Assembly (NCBI RefSeq): GCF_017873955.1
Contig: NZ_JAGGKS010000011.1
Coordinates: 1 to 64,000, forward strand
Source of the DNA: Sedimentibacter acidaminivorans
Lineage (GTDB): Bacteria; Bacillota; Clostridia; Tissierellales; Sedimentibacteraceae
DNA: 64,000 bases
Reading direction: 5' to 3'
The translations under genes were made by a program, and so were the position numbers. Positions within the stretch are counted from its first letter, which is position 1, and each line of letters starts with the position of its first letter. The notes beneath the pieces were generated by a model that saw nothing but the letters and a program-made list of their open reading frames with translations, was not told the DNA's origin and searched no databases. This document shows positions 17,738 through 26,606 of this stretch, in pieces.

Positions 17738-18319
17738 TCAAGCACTGGATCCATCTGAACAACTGATAGTTTTGTTTGTAGAGCCGTACGTGAATGTAGT
17801 GTCTACTGTATGAGAAAGATAAACGATAAGCCCGTTCATTTCGATGTTCTCATATTCATGAGAAAGGTACCAATGATCTTCAATTTTGGAAGTAAAAGTT
17901 ATTTTTCCAGTGGTTATGCTTCCATCCCATCCATCTCCGTTAAAACCAGTGAGACCAGTAGCAGCAAGGGTATCTTTCATAGTGATTTTATCAATATCAT
18001 AGGGATCATCTCCTCCCCAAAATGATATTGAGGTACCCTTTGCAGTATAAGTTAATCCAAGATTACTTCCCTTGATGTACGTATCAAAAGTAATATGTAC
18101 CTCGTCATTTAGGAATTCTGCATCATAGTTGTCACTCAAGTAGATATCTACCAAATAGTAAGGAACAATTTTAGGCGGTCCTACGTACTTGACGTCCGAC
18201 TCAATAGTACTTACTTTGTCTGTTGAATCCTGGTATATGATGACAGTATCTGCAAATGCCGATACAGACATTGAAGCTAACATAGCTATTCCAAGAACAA
18301 GACTAATTATTTTCTTCAT
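17738..18319 (-). CDS. Secreted protein of unknown function
   Basis: The start was chosen at the ATG of MKKIISLVLGIAMLAS, with GGGAGG upstream. The longer frame to 18358 has no ribosome site. The 193-residue product has a classical signal peptide with a likely cut after AFA (residue 23). The mature chain is about 170 residues, acidic, glycine- and aromatic-rich and beta-predicted. It has a single cysteine near the C-terminus (KTISCSDGSSA) and no known domain. A strong consensus promoter lies upstream and the lipoprotein gene follows in the same unit. Higher G+C than the surroundings suggests that it came in with the island. Confidence 0.7.
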   Translation of the reverse strand: MKKIISLVLGIAMLASMSVSAFADTVIIYQDSTDKVSTIESDVKYVGPPKIVPYYLVDIYLSDNYDAEFLNDEVHITFDTYIKGSNLGLTYTAKGTSISFWGGDDPYDIDKITMKDTLAATGLTGFNGDGWDGSITTGKITFTSKIEDHWYLSHEYENIEMNGLIVYLSHTVDTTFTYGSTNKTISCSDGSSA

Positions 18320-18446
18320 TGTATATTCCTCCCTTTTATTTTTTGTTTGTAAGAACACAAATTGTTAAGCGAGGGCCTCTCTTATGACTTATGCCTTACG
18401 TCAACACCAGCACATCATAATCGTTTGATGTAGATGCTTTATCATG

Positions 18447-18475
18447 AGTATACCATAAACAAGCTTTAATGTCAA
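18447..18475 (-). promoter_or_regulatory. Strong promoter of the exported protein-lipoprotein pair
   Basis: A -35 TTGACA (18470-18475) and -10 TATACT (18447-18452) have a 17-bp spacer and read leftward. They are about 125 bp before the ATG at 18319, leaving a long untranslated leader. Confidence 0.75.
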
Positions 18476-18552
18476 TAATTGTTTTTGTTGGTAAATAATT
18501 ACTATAATTGATTTGTGACAGGGCTTTGACAGTTGAAGAATAAAAAATCGAT

Positions 18553-18582
18553 AAAGTCATTGGAAAGACTTTATTTTTTTTG
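18553..18582 (+). terminator. Insulating hairpin at the left end of the insertion sequence
   Basis: AAAGTC and GACTTT arms around a short loop are followed by a run of T on the plus strand. It precedes the transposase promoter, so it would block read-through from outside. This is common in insertion sequences. Confidence 0.6.
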
Positions 18583-18602
18583 TCAAATTTTATATTTTTA
18601 TG

Positions 18603-18631
18603 TTGCGTTCGGTAGCGTGTTATGTTATAAT
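18603..18631 (+). promoter_or_regulatory. Transposase promoter
   Basis: A -35 TTGCGT (18603-18608) and perfect -10 TATAAT (18626-18631) with a 17-bp spacer lie just before the GGAGG site at 18642. Confidence 0.6.
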
Positions 18632-18654
18632 ATAAGGGATTGGAGGGATTTGTT

Positions 18655-20367
18655 ATGAGGTTAAAAATATCAAAATCAAAAAATTCTACATCTCTTTATG
18701 TTATAAAAACTATATATGTAGATGGAAAAGAATATACAAAAACGGTTGAAAAATTAGGTACAGTTGCTGATTTAGAAAAAAAATTAAAAGGTCAAGATCC
18801 TATTGAATGGGCAAAACAATATGTTGCAGAACTTAATGAAAAAGAAAAAGAAGCAACACTAGATGTTGTCGTGAAATACTCACCAATAAAAAAGATAAAT
18901 AAAGATGAACAAAATTCTTATAATGCGGGATATTTGTTTCTCCAACAAATTTATCATGATCTTAAGCTACGTAAAATATGCAATGAAATATCAAGGAATT
19001 ACAAATTTGGTTTTTATTTAAACTCAATTCTTTCTAGGTTAATTTATGGAAGAATTATTTACCCTTCTTCTAAACTTGCTACATATCAACTTTCTAAAAA
19101 CTTTATTGAACAACCCAATTTCGATTTGCATCAGATATATAGGGCGCTTGAAATCATTGCTAAAGAAACAGATTATATTCAATCCTCTCTATATAATAAT
19201 AGTTTGAAAATTTCAAAAAGAAATACTGGTATTCTTTACTATGACTGTACAAATTATTTTTTTGAAATTGAGCAGGAAGACGGATTAAAAAAATATGGTG
19301 TATCAAAAGAACACAGACCTAATCCAATAGTTCAAATGGGACTTTTTATGGATGGGGATGGCATCCCTTTAGCTTTTAGCATAAATAAAGGCAATACCAA
19401 TGAACAGGTTACCTTGACACCTTTGGAAGAACAAATTCTTTCAGATTTTAATGTTTCTAAATTTGTTGTATGTACGGATGCAGGGCTTGCGTCTACTGAT
19501 AATCGAAAATTTAATAATATTGGAGGAAGAGCTTTTATCACAACCCAATCTGTCAAGAAATTAAAGAAACATCTTAAGAAATGGGCCCTAGATACAAATG
19601 ACTGGCATCTATCGGATAAGAATAAAGTTTATGATATTTCAAATCTTGATGAAGAAAAGTACAAGGATAAAATTTTTTACAAAGAACGTTGGATCAAAGA
19701 AGATGGACTGGAACAAAAGTTAATAGTTACTTATTCTATCAAATACAAAAACTATCAGCGTTTAATTCGCAATAATCAGATTGAACGTGCTAAAAAGGTA
19801 ATTAACACAAATCCTACAAAGCTTAAAAAATGCAATTCTAATGATTACAAAAGGTTTATCACTAAAACGCATTGCACCTCCGAAGGTGAAATTGCTGAAA
19901 AGGAATTATTAAGTATTGATACAAATTTAATTGTAGAAGAAGAAGTATTTGATGGGTTTTATGCTGTATGCACTAATCTTGAGGATGATGCTTCCCGAAT
20001 AGCTGAAATCAACAGAAGACGATGGGAAATCGAAGAGTGCTTTAGAATTATGAAAAGCGAATTTAAAGCAAGACCAGTATATTTAAGTCGTGATGACAGA
20101 ATAATTGCACATTTTACTACATGTTTTATTTCACTAATTATATACCGTCTACTTGAAAAAAGATTAGGTGAAAAATATACTTGTCATGAAATTGTAAAGT
20201 GTTTGAAAAACATGAATCTTTATGAAGTAAAAGGTGAAGGATATGTACCTACATATACTAGGACTGATTTAACAGATGACTTACATGAAATATTTGGTTT
20301 TCATACAGACTATCAAATTACAAAAATAAAAGATATGAAAAAAATTTTAAAGTTAACAAAAAAATAA
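18655..20367 (+). CDS. IS1634-like DDE transposase
   Basis: The start is the ATG at 18655, with GGAGG at 18642-18646. A TTG 15 bp upstream overlaps that ribosome site and is unlikely. The 570-residue product has an RNase H-like DDE core. The first Asp is in YYDCTNYFFE (about 197), the second in VCTDAGLAS (about 275), and the Glu is in the NRRRWEIEECFRIMK helix (about 470). A long insertion separates the last two, as in the IS1634/IS4-like group. The N-terminal 60 residues (SKSKNSTSLYVIKT) are typical of this group. The frame is complete with no shifts. Confidence 0.9.
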   Translation: MRLKISKSKNSTSLYVIKTIYVDGKEYTKTVEKLGTVADLEKKLKGQDPIEWAKQYVAELNEKEKEATLDVVVKYSPIKKINKDEQNSYNAGYLFLQQIYHDLKLRKICNEISRNYKFGFYLNSILSRLIYGRIIYPSSKLATYQLSKNFIEQPNFDLHQIYRALEIIAKETDYIQSSLYNNSLKISKRNTGILYYDCTNYFFEIEQEDGLKKYGVSKEHRPNPIVQMGLFMDGDGIPLAFSINKGNTNEQVTLTPLEEQILSDFNVSKFVVCTDAGLASTDNRKFNNIGGRAFITTQSVKKLKKHLKKWALDTNDWHLSDKNKVYDISNLDEEKYKDKIFYKERWIKEDGLEQKLIVTYSIKYKNYQRLIRNNQIERAKKVINTNPTKLKKCNSNDYKRFITKTHCTSEGEIAEKELLSIDTNLIVEEEVFDGFYAVCTNLEDDASRIAEINRRRWEIEECFRIMKSEFKARPVYLSRDDRIIAHFTTCFISLIIYRLLEKRLGEKYTCHEIVKCLKNMNLYEVKGEGYVPTYTRTDLTDDLHEIFGFHTDYQITKIKDMKKILKLTKK

Positions 20368-20395
20368 AAAAGTACGCATTTTTTAATATATAATT

Positions 20396-20437
20396 AAATC
20401 CATGAAACTCTTTGTATAAGAGAGTTTCATGGATTTC
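20396..20437. terminator. Bidirectional terminator after the transposase
   Basis: A nearly perfect 16-bp stem AAATCCATGAAACTCT with a 9-base loop lies 28 bp past the transposase stop, inside the right end of the insertion sequence. It would also stop the leftward promoter in repeat copy 2. Confidence 0.8.
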
Positions 20438-20463
20438 TATTTTAATTAACTGTCAAAGATGAG

Positions 20464-20500
20464 ATTATATACTATTTTATACAAATTAACAAGTTAAAAA
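20464..20500. repeat. 37-bp direct repeat, copy 2 (orphan serS promoter)
   Basis: Identical to 15687-15723. It keeps an intact TTGTTA-17-TATAAT promoter (20487-20492 and 20464-20469) reading leftward into the insertion sequence, with no gene to express in that direction. It begins 5 bp right of the insertion-sequence end. Confidence 0.95.
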
Positions 20501-20561
20501 AATTAAAATTCAACTATTAAAGTTAAAATAATTCTAAGTTTGTTATAGTTAATTAAAAAGA

Positions 20562-20774
20562 TTACGGTATTTCATTTAAATCAATAATAATTTTGTTGCA
20601 ATTTTTACATCTATAGCATAATACCTTTGGACTTGAGCTTAATACCTCCCCACCAAATACTGTAAATTTTTCGATAAGGTTCATGTTTTTTTCGTGCCAT
20701 TTAAAAGAATACCTTCCACTATCAATAAATCCTTCTATTAAATCTGTGTTACAATATGGACATTCCAATTTCAT
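20562..20774 (-). CDS. Small zinc-ribbon protein (DUF6487/PF20097-like)
   Basis: This is a 70-residue protein with two CxxC knuckles, CPYC (5-8) and CYRCKNC (53-59), that should bind one zinc ion. The overall layout, with a middle segment around GGEVLSSSPKVLCYRCKNC, matches the small PF20097 group. Function is unknown. GGGGGAG precedes the ATG. It lies 25 bp after the next small gene and may be co-transcribed with it. Confidence 0.75.
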   Translation of the reverse strand: MKLECPYCNTDLIEGFIDSGRYSFKWHEKNMNLIEKFTVFGGEVLSSSPKVLCYRCKNCNKIIIDLNEIP

Positions 20775-20799
20775 AATCTCCCCCTATTTTAGATAATTT

Positions 20800-21159
20800 T
20801 TATATATTTTTTTTTGAGTAATACCAAACCCTGTAAAATTTAGTATATTGCTTTGAGGTCATAGTAATACTTTTACCATTACCCTCAAATAAATAAGCTG
20901 AACCAAATTGTTCTATAAACTTAACGCTATTTTCTTTCTCAATAAAGCCAAACAATTCATTCTTATTATTAGATTTTGTAAGATAAGTAATAGGGTTATT
21001 ATTAATTTTTACATAATTGTTTGAAACATTTAATTGAATAATTCCTTTGAAAATCGGTAGTGGATTACCCTCTTGAAATATGACATCCTTGTTTACTAAC
21101 GTAAATATAATTAGTATAATAACTGCAATCAATATAAAATATTTCTTCTTAATTTTCAT
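20800..21159 (-). CDS. Small membrane-anchored protein of unknown function
   Basis: This 119-residue protein has one N-terminal membrane helix (residues 8-24, IAVIILIIFTLV) and a short extracytoplasmic part. It is not assignable to a family. It has a TGAGGTC ribosome site, is followed 25 bp later by the zinc-ribbon gene, and stands apart from the exporter operon by about 115 bp. Confidence 0.55.
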   Translation of the reverse strand: MKIKKKYFILIAVIILIIFTLVNKDVIFQEGNPLPIFKGIIQLNVSNNYVKINNNPITYLTKSNNKNELFGFIEKENSVKFIEQFGSAYLFEGNGKSITMTSKQYTKFYRVWYYSKKNI

Positions 21160-21275
21160 AAATCGACCTCAAATATTAATTTTTATATTTAACCTTCCCC
21201 TAAATTTGAAAAGCATTAGTAATTTGGTTACAAATGCTTTGTTAAATAATAATAAATTATACCTAAAATAGATAG

Positions 21276-22493
21276 TTACTCATACCTTAATGATTCGATT
21301 GGATCTGCCTTTGCTGCTTTCTTTGCAGGATAATAGCCAAAAAATACACCTATAATCATTGAAAATATAACTGCAATTATAATGGAAGAAGGGTTAACAA
21401 CTATGGGAATGGATATAATTGCCCCTCCAATCATAACTAATCCTATACCAAGGGCTGTTCCAACTATTCCTCCAAGGGCAGAAAGAGCAGCAGATTCAAT
21501 TATAAATTGGAACAAAACATCATTGGTTCTTGCTCCAAGAGCTTTTTTAATTCCTATCTCCCTAGTTCTTTCTGTAACGGAAACAAGCATGATGTTCATA
21601 ATTCCAATTCCACCTACTAGTAATGATATTGCTGCTATGGCAGCTACCGCTAAAGACATTCCTCCTAAAACACCATCTACTGATGCCTGGTCTTCCTGAG
21701 CAGTATAAAACATGTAATTTTCTTTTTCCCTATGTTTTAAATTTGCCACATATGATAGAAATTCATCTCCAACAGAATCGACTGAATATTTTTCATTTAC
21801 GAATATATCTAATCCACTAGAACCATAGCTGCTTGGATAAGGCATTGTATATGGTATATAACTCTCCTCATATCTGCTTGGTCCTTGAAGGAGAGCTAAT
21901 ATTGGTGACTGCTCCTTTTTATATACTCCGATAATTAACAAATCTTCTAAATTATTATTTATTTTCACTCTTATAGTTTTACCTATAACATTTTCTATAC
22001 CAAATAAGCTAACTGCAGCATTTTGTTCTAATACTACTGACTTGCTTTTTCTGTCTATATCATTTTGATTAATCATTCTTCCGTAAAGCATTTTAATATC
22101 TTGAACCTTGTCAAAACCTGCATTGATACAGTCCATACTAAGCTTAATAGTTTTTTTATTTACAGTAACATCGCTTTGTACTGATTCAGATGGGCATAAG
22201 TAAGATAACTTATCACCAAATCTTTCTTCAAGAAGTTCCAAATCTTCATCATAAAAAAAATCTGTGGATCTCACTTCATCCATTCTATACATATATAAAT
22301 AAGCACGATTTTTTCCTATGCCTTTGTATATATCATTCATTGCACCCTTCATGCTGTCTCCTATAGAAACTATTGCTATTACAGAACTTATGCCTATAAT
22401 AATTCCCAACATAGTAAGTAAAGAACGCATTTTATTTGATAAAATAGATTGAAACGCTATTTTAATATTCTCAAGCCAAATTATTTTGAACAC
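21276..22493 (-). CDS. MacB-type ABC transporter permease (FtsX/MacB_PCD)
   Basis: The start is uncertain. A GTG at 22493 (preceded by GAAGGAAAG) avoids most overlap with the ATPase gene, while an ATG at 22526 would overlap it by 56 bp. The protein is about 405 residues. The first membrane helix lies near the start (LTMLGIIIGISSVIAIVSIG), followed by a large extracytoplasmic MacB-type periplasmic-core domain and three C-terminal helices. The FtsX signature SVTERTREIGIKKALGA lies between helices. It is the last gene of an adaptor-ATPase-permease operon. The export substrate could be an antibiotic, peptide or lipid. Confidence 0.85.
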   Translation of the reverse strand: MFKIIWLENIKIAFQSILSNKMRSLLTMLGIIIGISSVIAIVSIGDSMKGAMNDIYKGIGKNRAYLYMYRMDEVRSTDFFYDEDLELLEERFGDKLSYLCPSESVQSDVTVNKKTIKLSMDCINAGFDKVQDIKMLYGRMINQNDIDRKSKSVVLEQNAAVSLFGIENVIGKTIRVKINNNLEDLLIIGVYKKEQSPILALLQGPSRYEESYIPYTMPYPSSYGSSGLDIFVNEKYSVDSVGDEFLSYVANLKHREKENYMFYTAQEDQASVDGVLGGMSLAVAAIAAISLLVGGIGIMNIMLVSVTERTREIGIKKALGARTNDVLFQFIIESAALSALGGIVGTALGIGLVMIGGAIISIPIVVNPSSIIIAVIFSMIIGVFFGYYPAKKAAKADPIESLRYE

Positions 22494-23178
22494 CTTCTTT
22501 CCTTCTGTCTTCAATAATGATACCATCTTTAAAAACTATAACTCTATCTGCATATTCTGCTATATCAGGCTCGTGTGTTACTAATATAATACTATTGCCT
22601 TCCTTATGAAGATTAGTGAAAAGTTCCATAATTTCTATAGAAGATTGTGTATCTAAATTTCCTGTAGGTTCGTCTGCCAAAATAATTGGAGGATTGTTTG
22701 CCATGGCTCTAGCTATGGCAACCCTCTGCTTTTGTCCACCAGACAACTCATTTGGAAGGTGATGAATTCTATCAGTAAGTCCTACCTTTCCTAACAGTTC
22801 TAATGACCTCTGCTTCCTTTGAGATGGTTTGGTTTTAGCGTATATCATGGGAAGTTCAACGTTTTTAAACACACTTGTACGTGGTATCAAATTAAATGCT
22901 TGAAATACAAAACCAATTTTTTTATTTCTAATAAGGGACAGCTCATCGGTATTTTGTTTACTTATTGATATACCATCTAATAAATACTGTCCGTCTGTTG
23001 GTTTATCTAAACAGCCTAAAATATTCATAAGAGTTGATTTACCTGAGCCAGAATGGCCCATAATTGCTATAAATTCCCCATAACCTATTTCAAGATTGAC
23101 ATTCTTTAGGGCGTGGACTTCTACCGAACCTGCCTTATAGATTTTATTTAAATTTTTTATGCTTATCATTTTATCCAT
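22471..23178 (-). CDS. MacB/LolD-type ABC transporter ATPase
   Basis: The start is the ATG of MDKMISIKNLNKIY at 23178, with GAAGG before it. A longer frame reaches 23223 but overlaps the adaptor gene. The 235-residue protein has Walker A GHSGSGKST, signature LSGGQKQR, Walker B ILADEPTGNLD and an H-loop histidine in VTHEPDIAEYAD. It powers the permease encoded immediately downstream. The 14-bp gap to the adaptor stop shows a single operon. Confidence 0.93.
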   Translation of the reverse strand: MDKMISIKNLNKIYKAGSVEVHALKNVNLEIGYGEFIAIMGHSGSGKSTLMNILGCLDKPTDGQYLLDGISISKQNTDELSLIRNKKIGFVFQAFNLIPRTSVFKNVELPMIYAKTKPSQRKQRSLELLGKVGLTDRIHHLPNELSGGQKQRVAIARAMANNPPIILADEPTGNLDTQSSIEIMELFTNLHKEGNSIILVTHEPDIAEYADRVIVFKDGIIIEDRRKEGVQNNLA

Positions 23179-23191
23179 TATTATACCTTCG

Positions 23192-24433
23192 CTATTCCAT
23201 TTCATTTTCATTAGGTGTGACAATCATACCTTCTGTAAACGTAATATCCGGGTTAACTACAACTTTCATTCCCTCTGTTAATTCCGTACCTTTTATTTCG
23301 GTTTCAAGATCAGTTTCAAGTCCAATTTCTACTGATATAGATTTAAGTGAATTGTCGTCATTTAAGATATATATTTTATATGATGAGTTTTCATCTTGAA
23401 CTAATGCTCCTGATGGAATTGCAAATACATTCTCAGCTTTTGCAACCTTAATTTTGGCAGTAGCAAGTACTCCTGCAATTAGGTTAGCAGGTTTTTCTGT
23501 TACATTAATTAAAACAGGTATAACCCTTTCCATTGAATTAGCTTCTTTTTGTTCTGCTGTAGGTGAGATCCTTGCTACTATACCTTTTGCAGAATCTTCG
23601 CTCAATACATCTGAATATATATCTACATCTTGCTCGGGTTTAATTTTATTAATATCAAATTCACTTATATATACTTTCATTTGAAGTTTATCTAAATTTT
23701 CAACTACAAACATTGCTTTTTCATCTTCTGTATCTTTTGCATATCTACCTAAATTAACATTTACTCTTGTAACAGTTCCATCTATAGGACTTTTAATATA
23801 AACCTTTTCTAAGTTTTCCTTTTTTTGATCTAACTCGTATTTCTGAATTTCCATGCGTTTTTCTTCTGCAGAAGGCAATACAATTTTACCATTTACTACA
23901 TTATAACTTTCTATGGCTTTTTTTGCTTCTAACAGACTATTTTTAATTTTCTCAAAAGATTCTTCTGTTATTATTTCATTTTCTAATAATTCTTTGTTTT
24001 GATTATAATCTTTTTCAAGTTCTTCTATTTGTAATATACTTTTATCATATTCTATTTGCATTGTTCTAAGCTTTTCTTGCTGCTCTAGTTTCATCAATTC
24101 AATCTGGTTTTCTGCTTCTATAATATCCTTTTTTAACTCTTCACTATCTAATATAGCTAACACTTGATCTTTTGAAACAATATCTCCTTCTTTAACCTTT
24201 ATATCTACGATTTCATAATTTAAAGGGGATACTACCTCAGCTTTTTCAATTCCATCTAGTGTAGATTTCACAGATATAATTTTCTCAATTGATTTATTAC
24301 TTAATTCAATCAAATTTACAGATGTAAAAGTTTCTTTTGAATTCTTCTTTTTCACACCTATAAAAACTATTACCACAATGAACAATAGTATAAAAGTAAT
24401 TATAAGCTTCTTTTTTTTAAATATTTTTTTCAT
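23192..24433 (-). CDS. MacA-like membrane-fusion (HlyD) adaptor
   Basis: This 413-residue protein has one N-terminal membrane helix (about 9-26). A biotinyl-lipoyl-like half motif (VSPLNYEIVDIKVKEGDIV, about 65-84) and its partner after the hairpin (VYIKSPIDGTVTRVNV) flank a coiled-coil hairpin at about 100-200. A beta-barrel and membrane-proximal domain follow. In Gram-positive bacteria such adaptors work with MacB-type pumps without an outer-membrane channel. It is the first gene of the operon. GGGAGAGG precedes the ATG. Confidence 0.88.
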   Translation of the reverse strand: MKKIFKKKKLIITFILLFIVVIVFIGVKKKNSKETFTSVNLIELSNKSIEKIISVKSTLDGIEKAEVVSPLNYEIVDIKVKEGDIVSKDQVLAILDSEELKKDIIEAENQIELMKLEQQEKLRTMQIEYDKSILQIEELEKDYNQNKELLENEIITEESFEKIKNSLLEAKKAIESYNVVNGKIVLPSAEEKRMEIQKYELDQKKENLEKVYIKSPIDGTVTRVNVNLGRYAKDTEDEKAMFVVENLDKLQMKVYISEFDINKIKPEQDVDIYSDVLSEDSAKGIVARISPTAEQKEANSMERVIPVLINVTEKPANLIAGVLATAKIKVAKAENVFAIPSGALVQDENSSYKIYILNDDNSLKSISVEIGLETDLETEIKGTELTEGMKVVVNPDITFTEGMIVTPNENEME

Positions 24434-24565
24434 TTTCCTCTCCCAATTTAATAATTTATAATACTAAAACTCACCGACTAATATATATTACTATATCAAA
24501 CTAGCAAAATCAATAAAAATTGACAATATTTAGTATTAATGTTTTCTAGTTTTATTTTAATGGCA

Positions 24566-24602
24566 AATTCCATATCATATTTTTTAGATATGATATGGAA
24601 TT
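24566..24602 (-). terminator. Terminator after the Bce-type permease
   Basis: A perfect 15-bp stem (AATTCCATATCATAT) with a 7-base loop lies 24 bp past the permease stop. The T run in the minus direction is short. Confidence 0.75.
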
Positions 24603-24626
24603 AAGTTTTGGAAATACAATAATAAA

Positions 24627-26606
24627 TTAACTTACTATCTTGTAGTAAGTTCTTGCAGTTAAGGCATACACTATTGCATAAAATATAGTAAAAACAAATA
24701 TGGTTATAACAGCACATATTGCAAATAACGGTATATTTGAAAGATTTAACAATAAAAGTAATTTAGTTATTACCTTAAAAGCAAAAGCTAAGTGAATTAC
24801 AGCTGCAACAAGTGGCATAAAGAATACTGTCAAAATCTGAGATTGAATTGACTTTTTTATTTCACCATGACTCATGCCAACCTTTTGCATAATTTCAAAC
24901 CTTTCTTTATCATCATAACCTTCAGCAATCTGCTTGTAATATATAATAAGAACTGTTGCCATAATAAATAAAAATCCTAAGAATAAACCAAGAAAAAACA
25001 AACCTCCATAAATAGAAAGAAAAGTTGATCTTGAACTTTCAGCTCCCTCAGCATAAGCATTTATTCCACTATTATTTATTGCATTTTGCAATGAAGAAAC
25101 AAGATGTATTTGAACATCCTTATCTGCATTGACATCAAAACCATAATAGTATGAAAGCTCTCCCATATCTCCATCTTCAATCATTAACTCATCATATATT
25201 TTATTAATTGTCTCTATACTATCTACTACTACAAAATAACTATTAGTTAATGCTACAAGATTTCTTTTTTCCGAATAAAGACTATCAAGTCGTTCTTTAA
25301 TTGATAATTTAAAATTATTAAAACTTATTATATTACTAGGTATATCACCGCTTGCAACATATAACAGCGCTTCATCACTTGATAAAGATAGGTTTTTGTT
25401 CTCCATCTTATTATATTCATCTATTGTAACAAATAAGAGCATTGACATGTTTTTAGATATATAAGAAGAGGATTCAGCACTAATAAAGTTAGAATCATCA
25501 TTTTGCATTGCAGCAATGCTTATAGAACGATACCTACTTACATTCATAATATTAACATCTAACATTGATGTTTGCTTTTCAATTATATTATCTAATTGTA
25601 CTGCTTGTTCATCTGAAATATCTGTATCTTCAACAATAATATTTCTAGGGTAACGAGTTCGTAATACGTCTTCCATTCCAATATACATAGAAATTGTAGT
25701 AGAAATCATAATTATTACAGCAGTTGATAAAATGCATATATTTGAAAGACCTACTGCATTTTGTTTCATACGATAAATCATACCAGAAACAGAAATAAAA
25801 TGTTTAGACTTATAATAATATTTTTTATTATTGCGAAGCACCTTTAAAACTGCTACACTGCCTGCTGTGAACAAGCAATAAGTACCTATCATTACTAAAA
25901 CAACAGCGACAAAAAAAATGTTAATAGCTGCTATTGGAGACTCTGTAGTTAGTGCAATATAGTAGCCACTACCAAGACAAATCGTACCAATAATTGTTAA
26001 AATCCACTTTGTTTTTGGTTCTTTTTCACCTATATTACTACCTTTTAACAATTCAACTGGCTTAGAAATATAAACTTGAAAAATATTATAACCTAGGTTT
26101 AATGTGAAAATACCAACAAACAACAAAAGCGTATAACAAACAGCCTTAATTGGTATTTCAAAACCAAATGTTACTTCAAAATTAATGATTCTAAAAAGAA
26201 ATAATATCATAAGTTTACTAAAAAGAATTCCCGCTAAAATTCCAGTCAAAATACTTAGAATTGAAATAAATAATGTTTCAAAAAACATAATACTTGCAAC
26301 ATGTTTTTTTTCCATACCTAAAATATTAAAAAGCCCAAATTCTTTCTTTCTGTTTTTAATTAAGAAACTATTAGTATAAAACAAAAAAATCACAGAAAAA
26401 ATACCTGTAACTACTGTACCTAAAAACAGAAGGGTTCTTAGGCTTTCCTTTTCACTTAAACTCCCTATATCTTTTGCTAACACTAAAAAATACATATTAT
26501 AAAACATCATAATTGTTCCAATACAAGTTAATATATATGGAATATACATTTTTGAATTCTTTTTTATATTGTTAATTGCAAGTTTTGGATAAAACAACTT
26601 ATTCAT
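24627..26606 (-). CDS. BceB-type ABC transporter permease
   Basis: The start is the ATG of MNKLFYPKLAINNI at 26606. The seven extra residues upstream lie inside the ATPase gene. The 659-residue protein has the ten-helix BceB topology. Two FtsX-like halves are separated by a large extracytoplasmic domain between helices 7 and 8 (about residues 310-540). The NNIKKNSKMYIPY start and KKEFGLFNILGMEKKH stretch are typical of the family. It senses and removes cell-wall-active peptides such as bacitracin. Its start overlaps the ATPase gene by 8 bp. Confidence 0.9.
   Translation of the reverse strand: MNKLFYPKLAINNIKKNSKMYIPYILTCIGTIMMFYNMYFLVLAKDIGSLSEKESLRTLLFLGTVVTGIFSVIFLFYTNSFLIKNRKKEFGLFNILGMEKKHVASIMFFETLFISILSILTGILAGILFSKLMILFLFRIINFEVTFGFEIPIKAVCYTLLLFVGIFTLNLGYNIFQVYISKPVELLKGSNIGEKEPKTKWILTIIGTICLGSGYYIALTTESPIAAINIFFVAVVLVMIGTYCLFTAGSVAVLKVLRNNKKYYYKSKHFISVSGMIYRMKQNAVGLSNICILSTAVIIMISTTISMYIGMEDVLRTRYPRNIIVEDTDISDEQAVQLDNIIEKQTSMLDVNIMNVSRYRSISIAAMQNDDSNFISAESSSYISKNMSMLLFVTIDEYNKMENKNLSLSSDEALLYVASGDIPSNIISFNNFKLSIKERLDSLYSEKRNLVALTNSYFVVVDSIETINKIYDELMIEDGDMGELSYYYGFDVNADKDVQIHLVSSLQNAINNSGINAYAEGAESSRSTFLSIYGGLFFLGLFLGFLFIMATVLIIYYKQIAEGYDDKERFEIMQKVGMSHGEIKKSIQSQILTVFFMPLVAAVIHLAFAFKVITKLLLLLNLSNIPLFAICAVITIFVFTIFYAIVYALTARTYYKIVS

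Larger units (their letters stand above)
18524..20458 (+). mobile_element. IS1634-like insertion sequence, about 1.94 kb
   Basis: The element has one DDE transposase gene bounded by 11-bp inverted ends CTTTGACAGTT (18524-18534 and the complement at 20448-20458). Hairpins lie inside both ends. No matching target duplication is seen: the five bases outside the left end are ACAGGG-like, while those outside the right end are ATGAG. The right end stops 5 bp before copy 2 of the 37-bp repeat. The transposase is intact, so the element may still be active. Confidence 0.8.

Noticed and set aside
18519-20463. Target-site duplication around the insertion sequence
   Set aside because: The bases outside the two inverted ends do not match at any length tried by eye.
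21382-21699. Plus-strand frame of 105 codons opposite the MacB-type permease
   Set aside because: It is a mirror of membrane-helix codons in the real gene, with no initiation signals.
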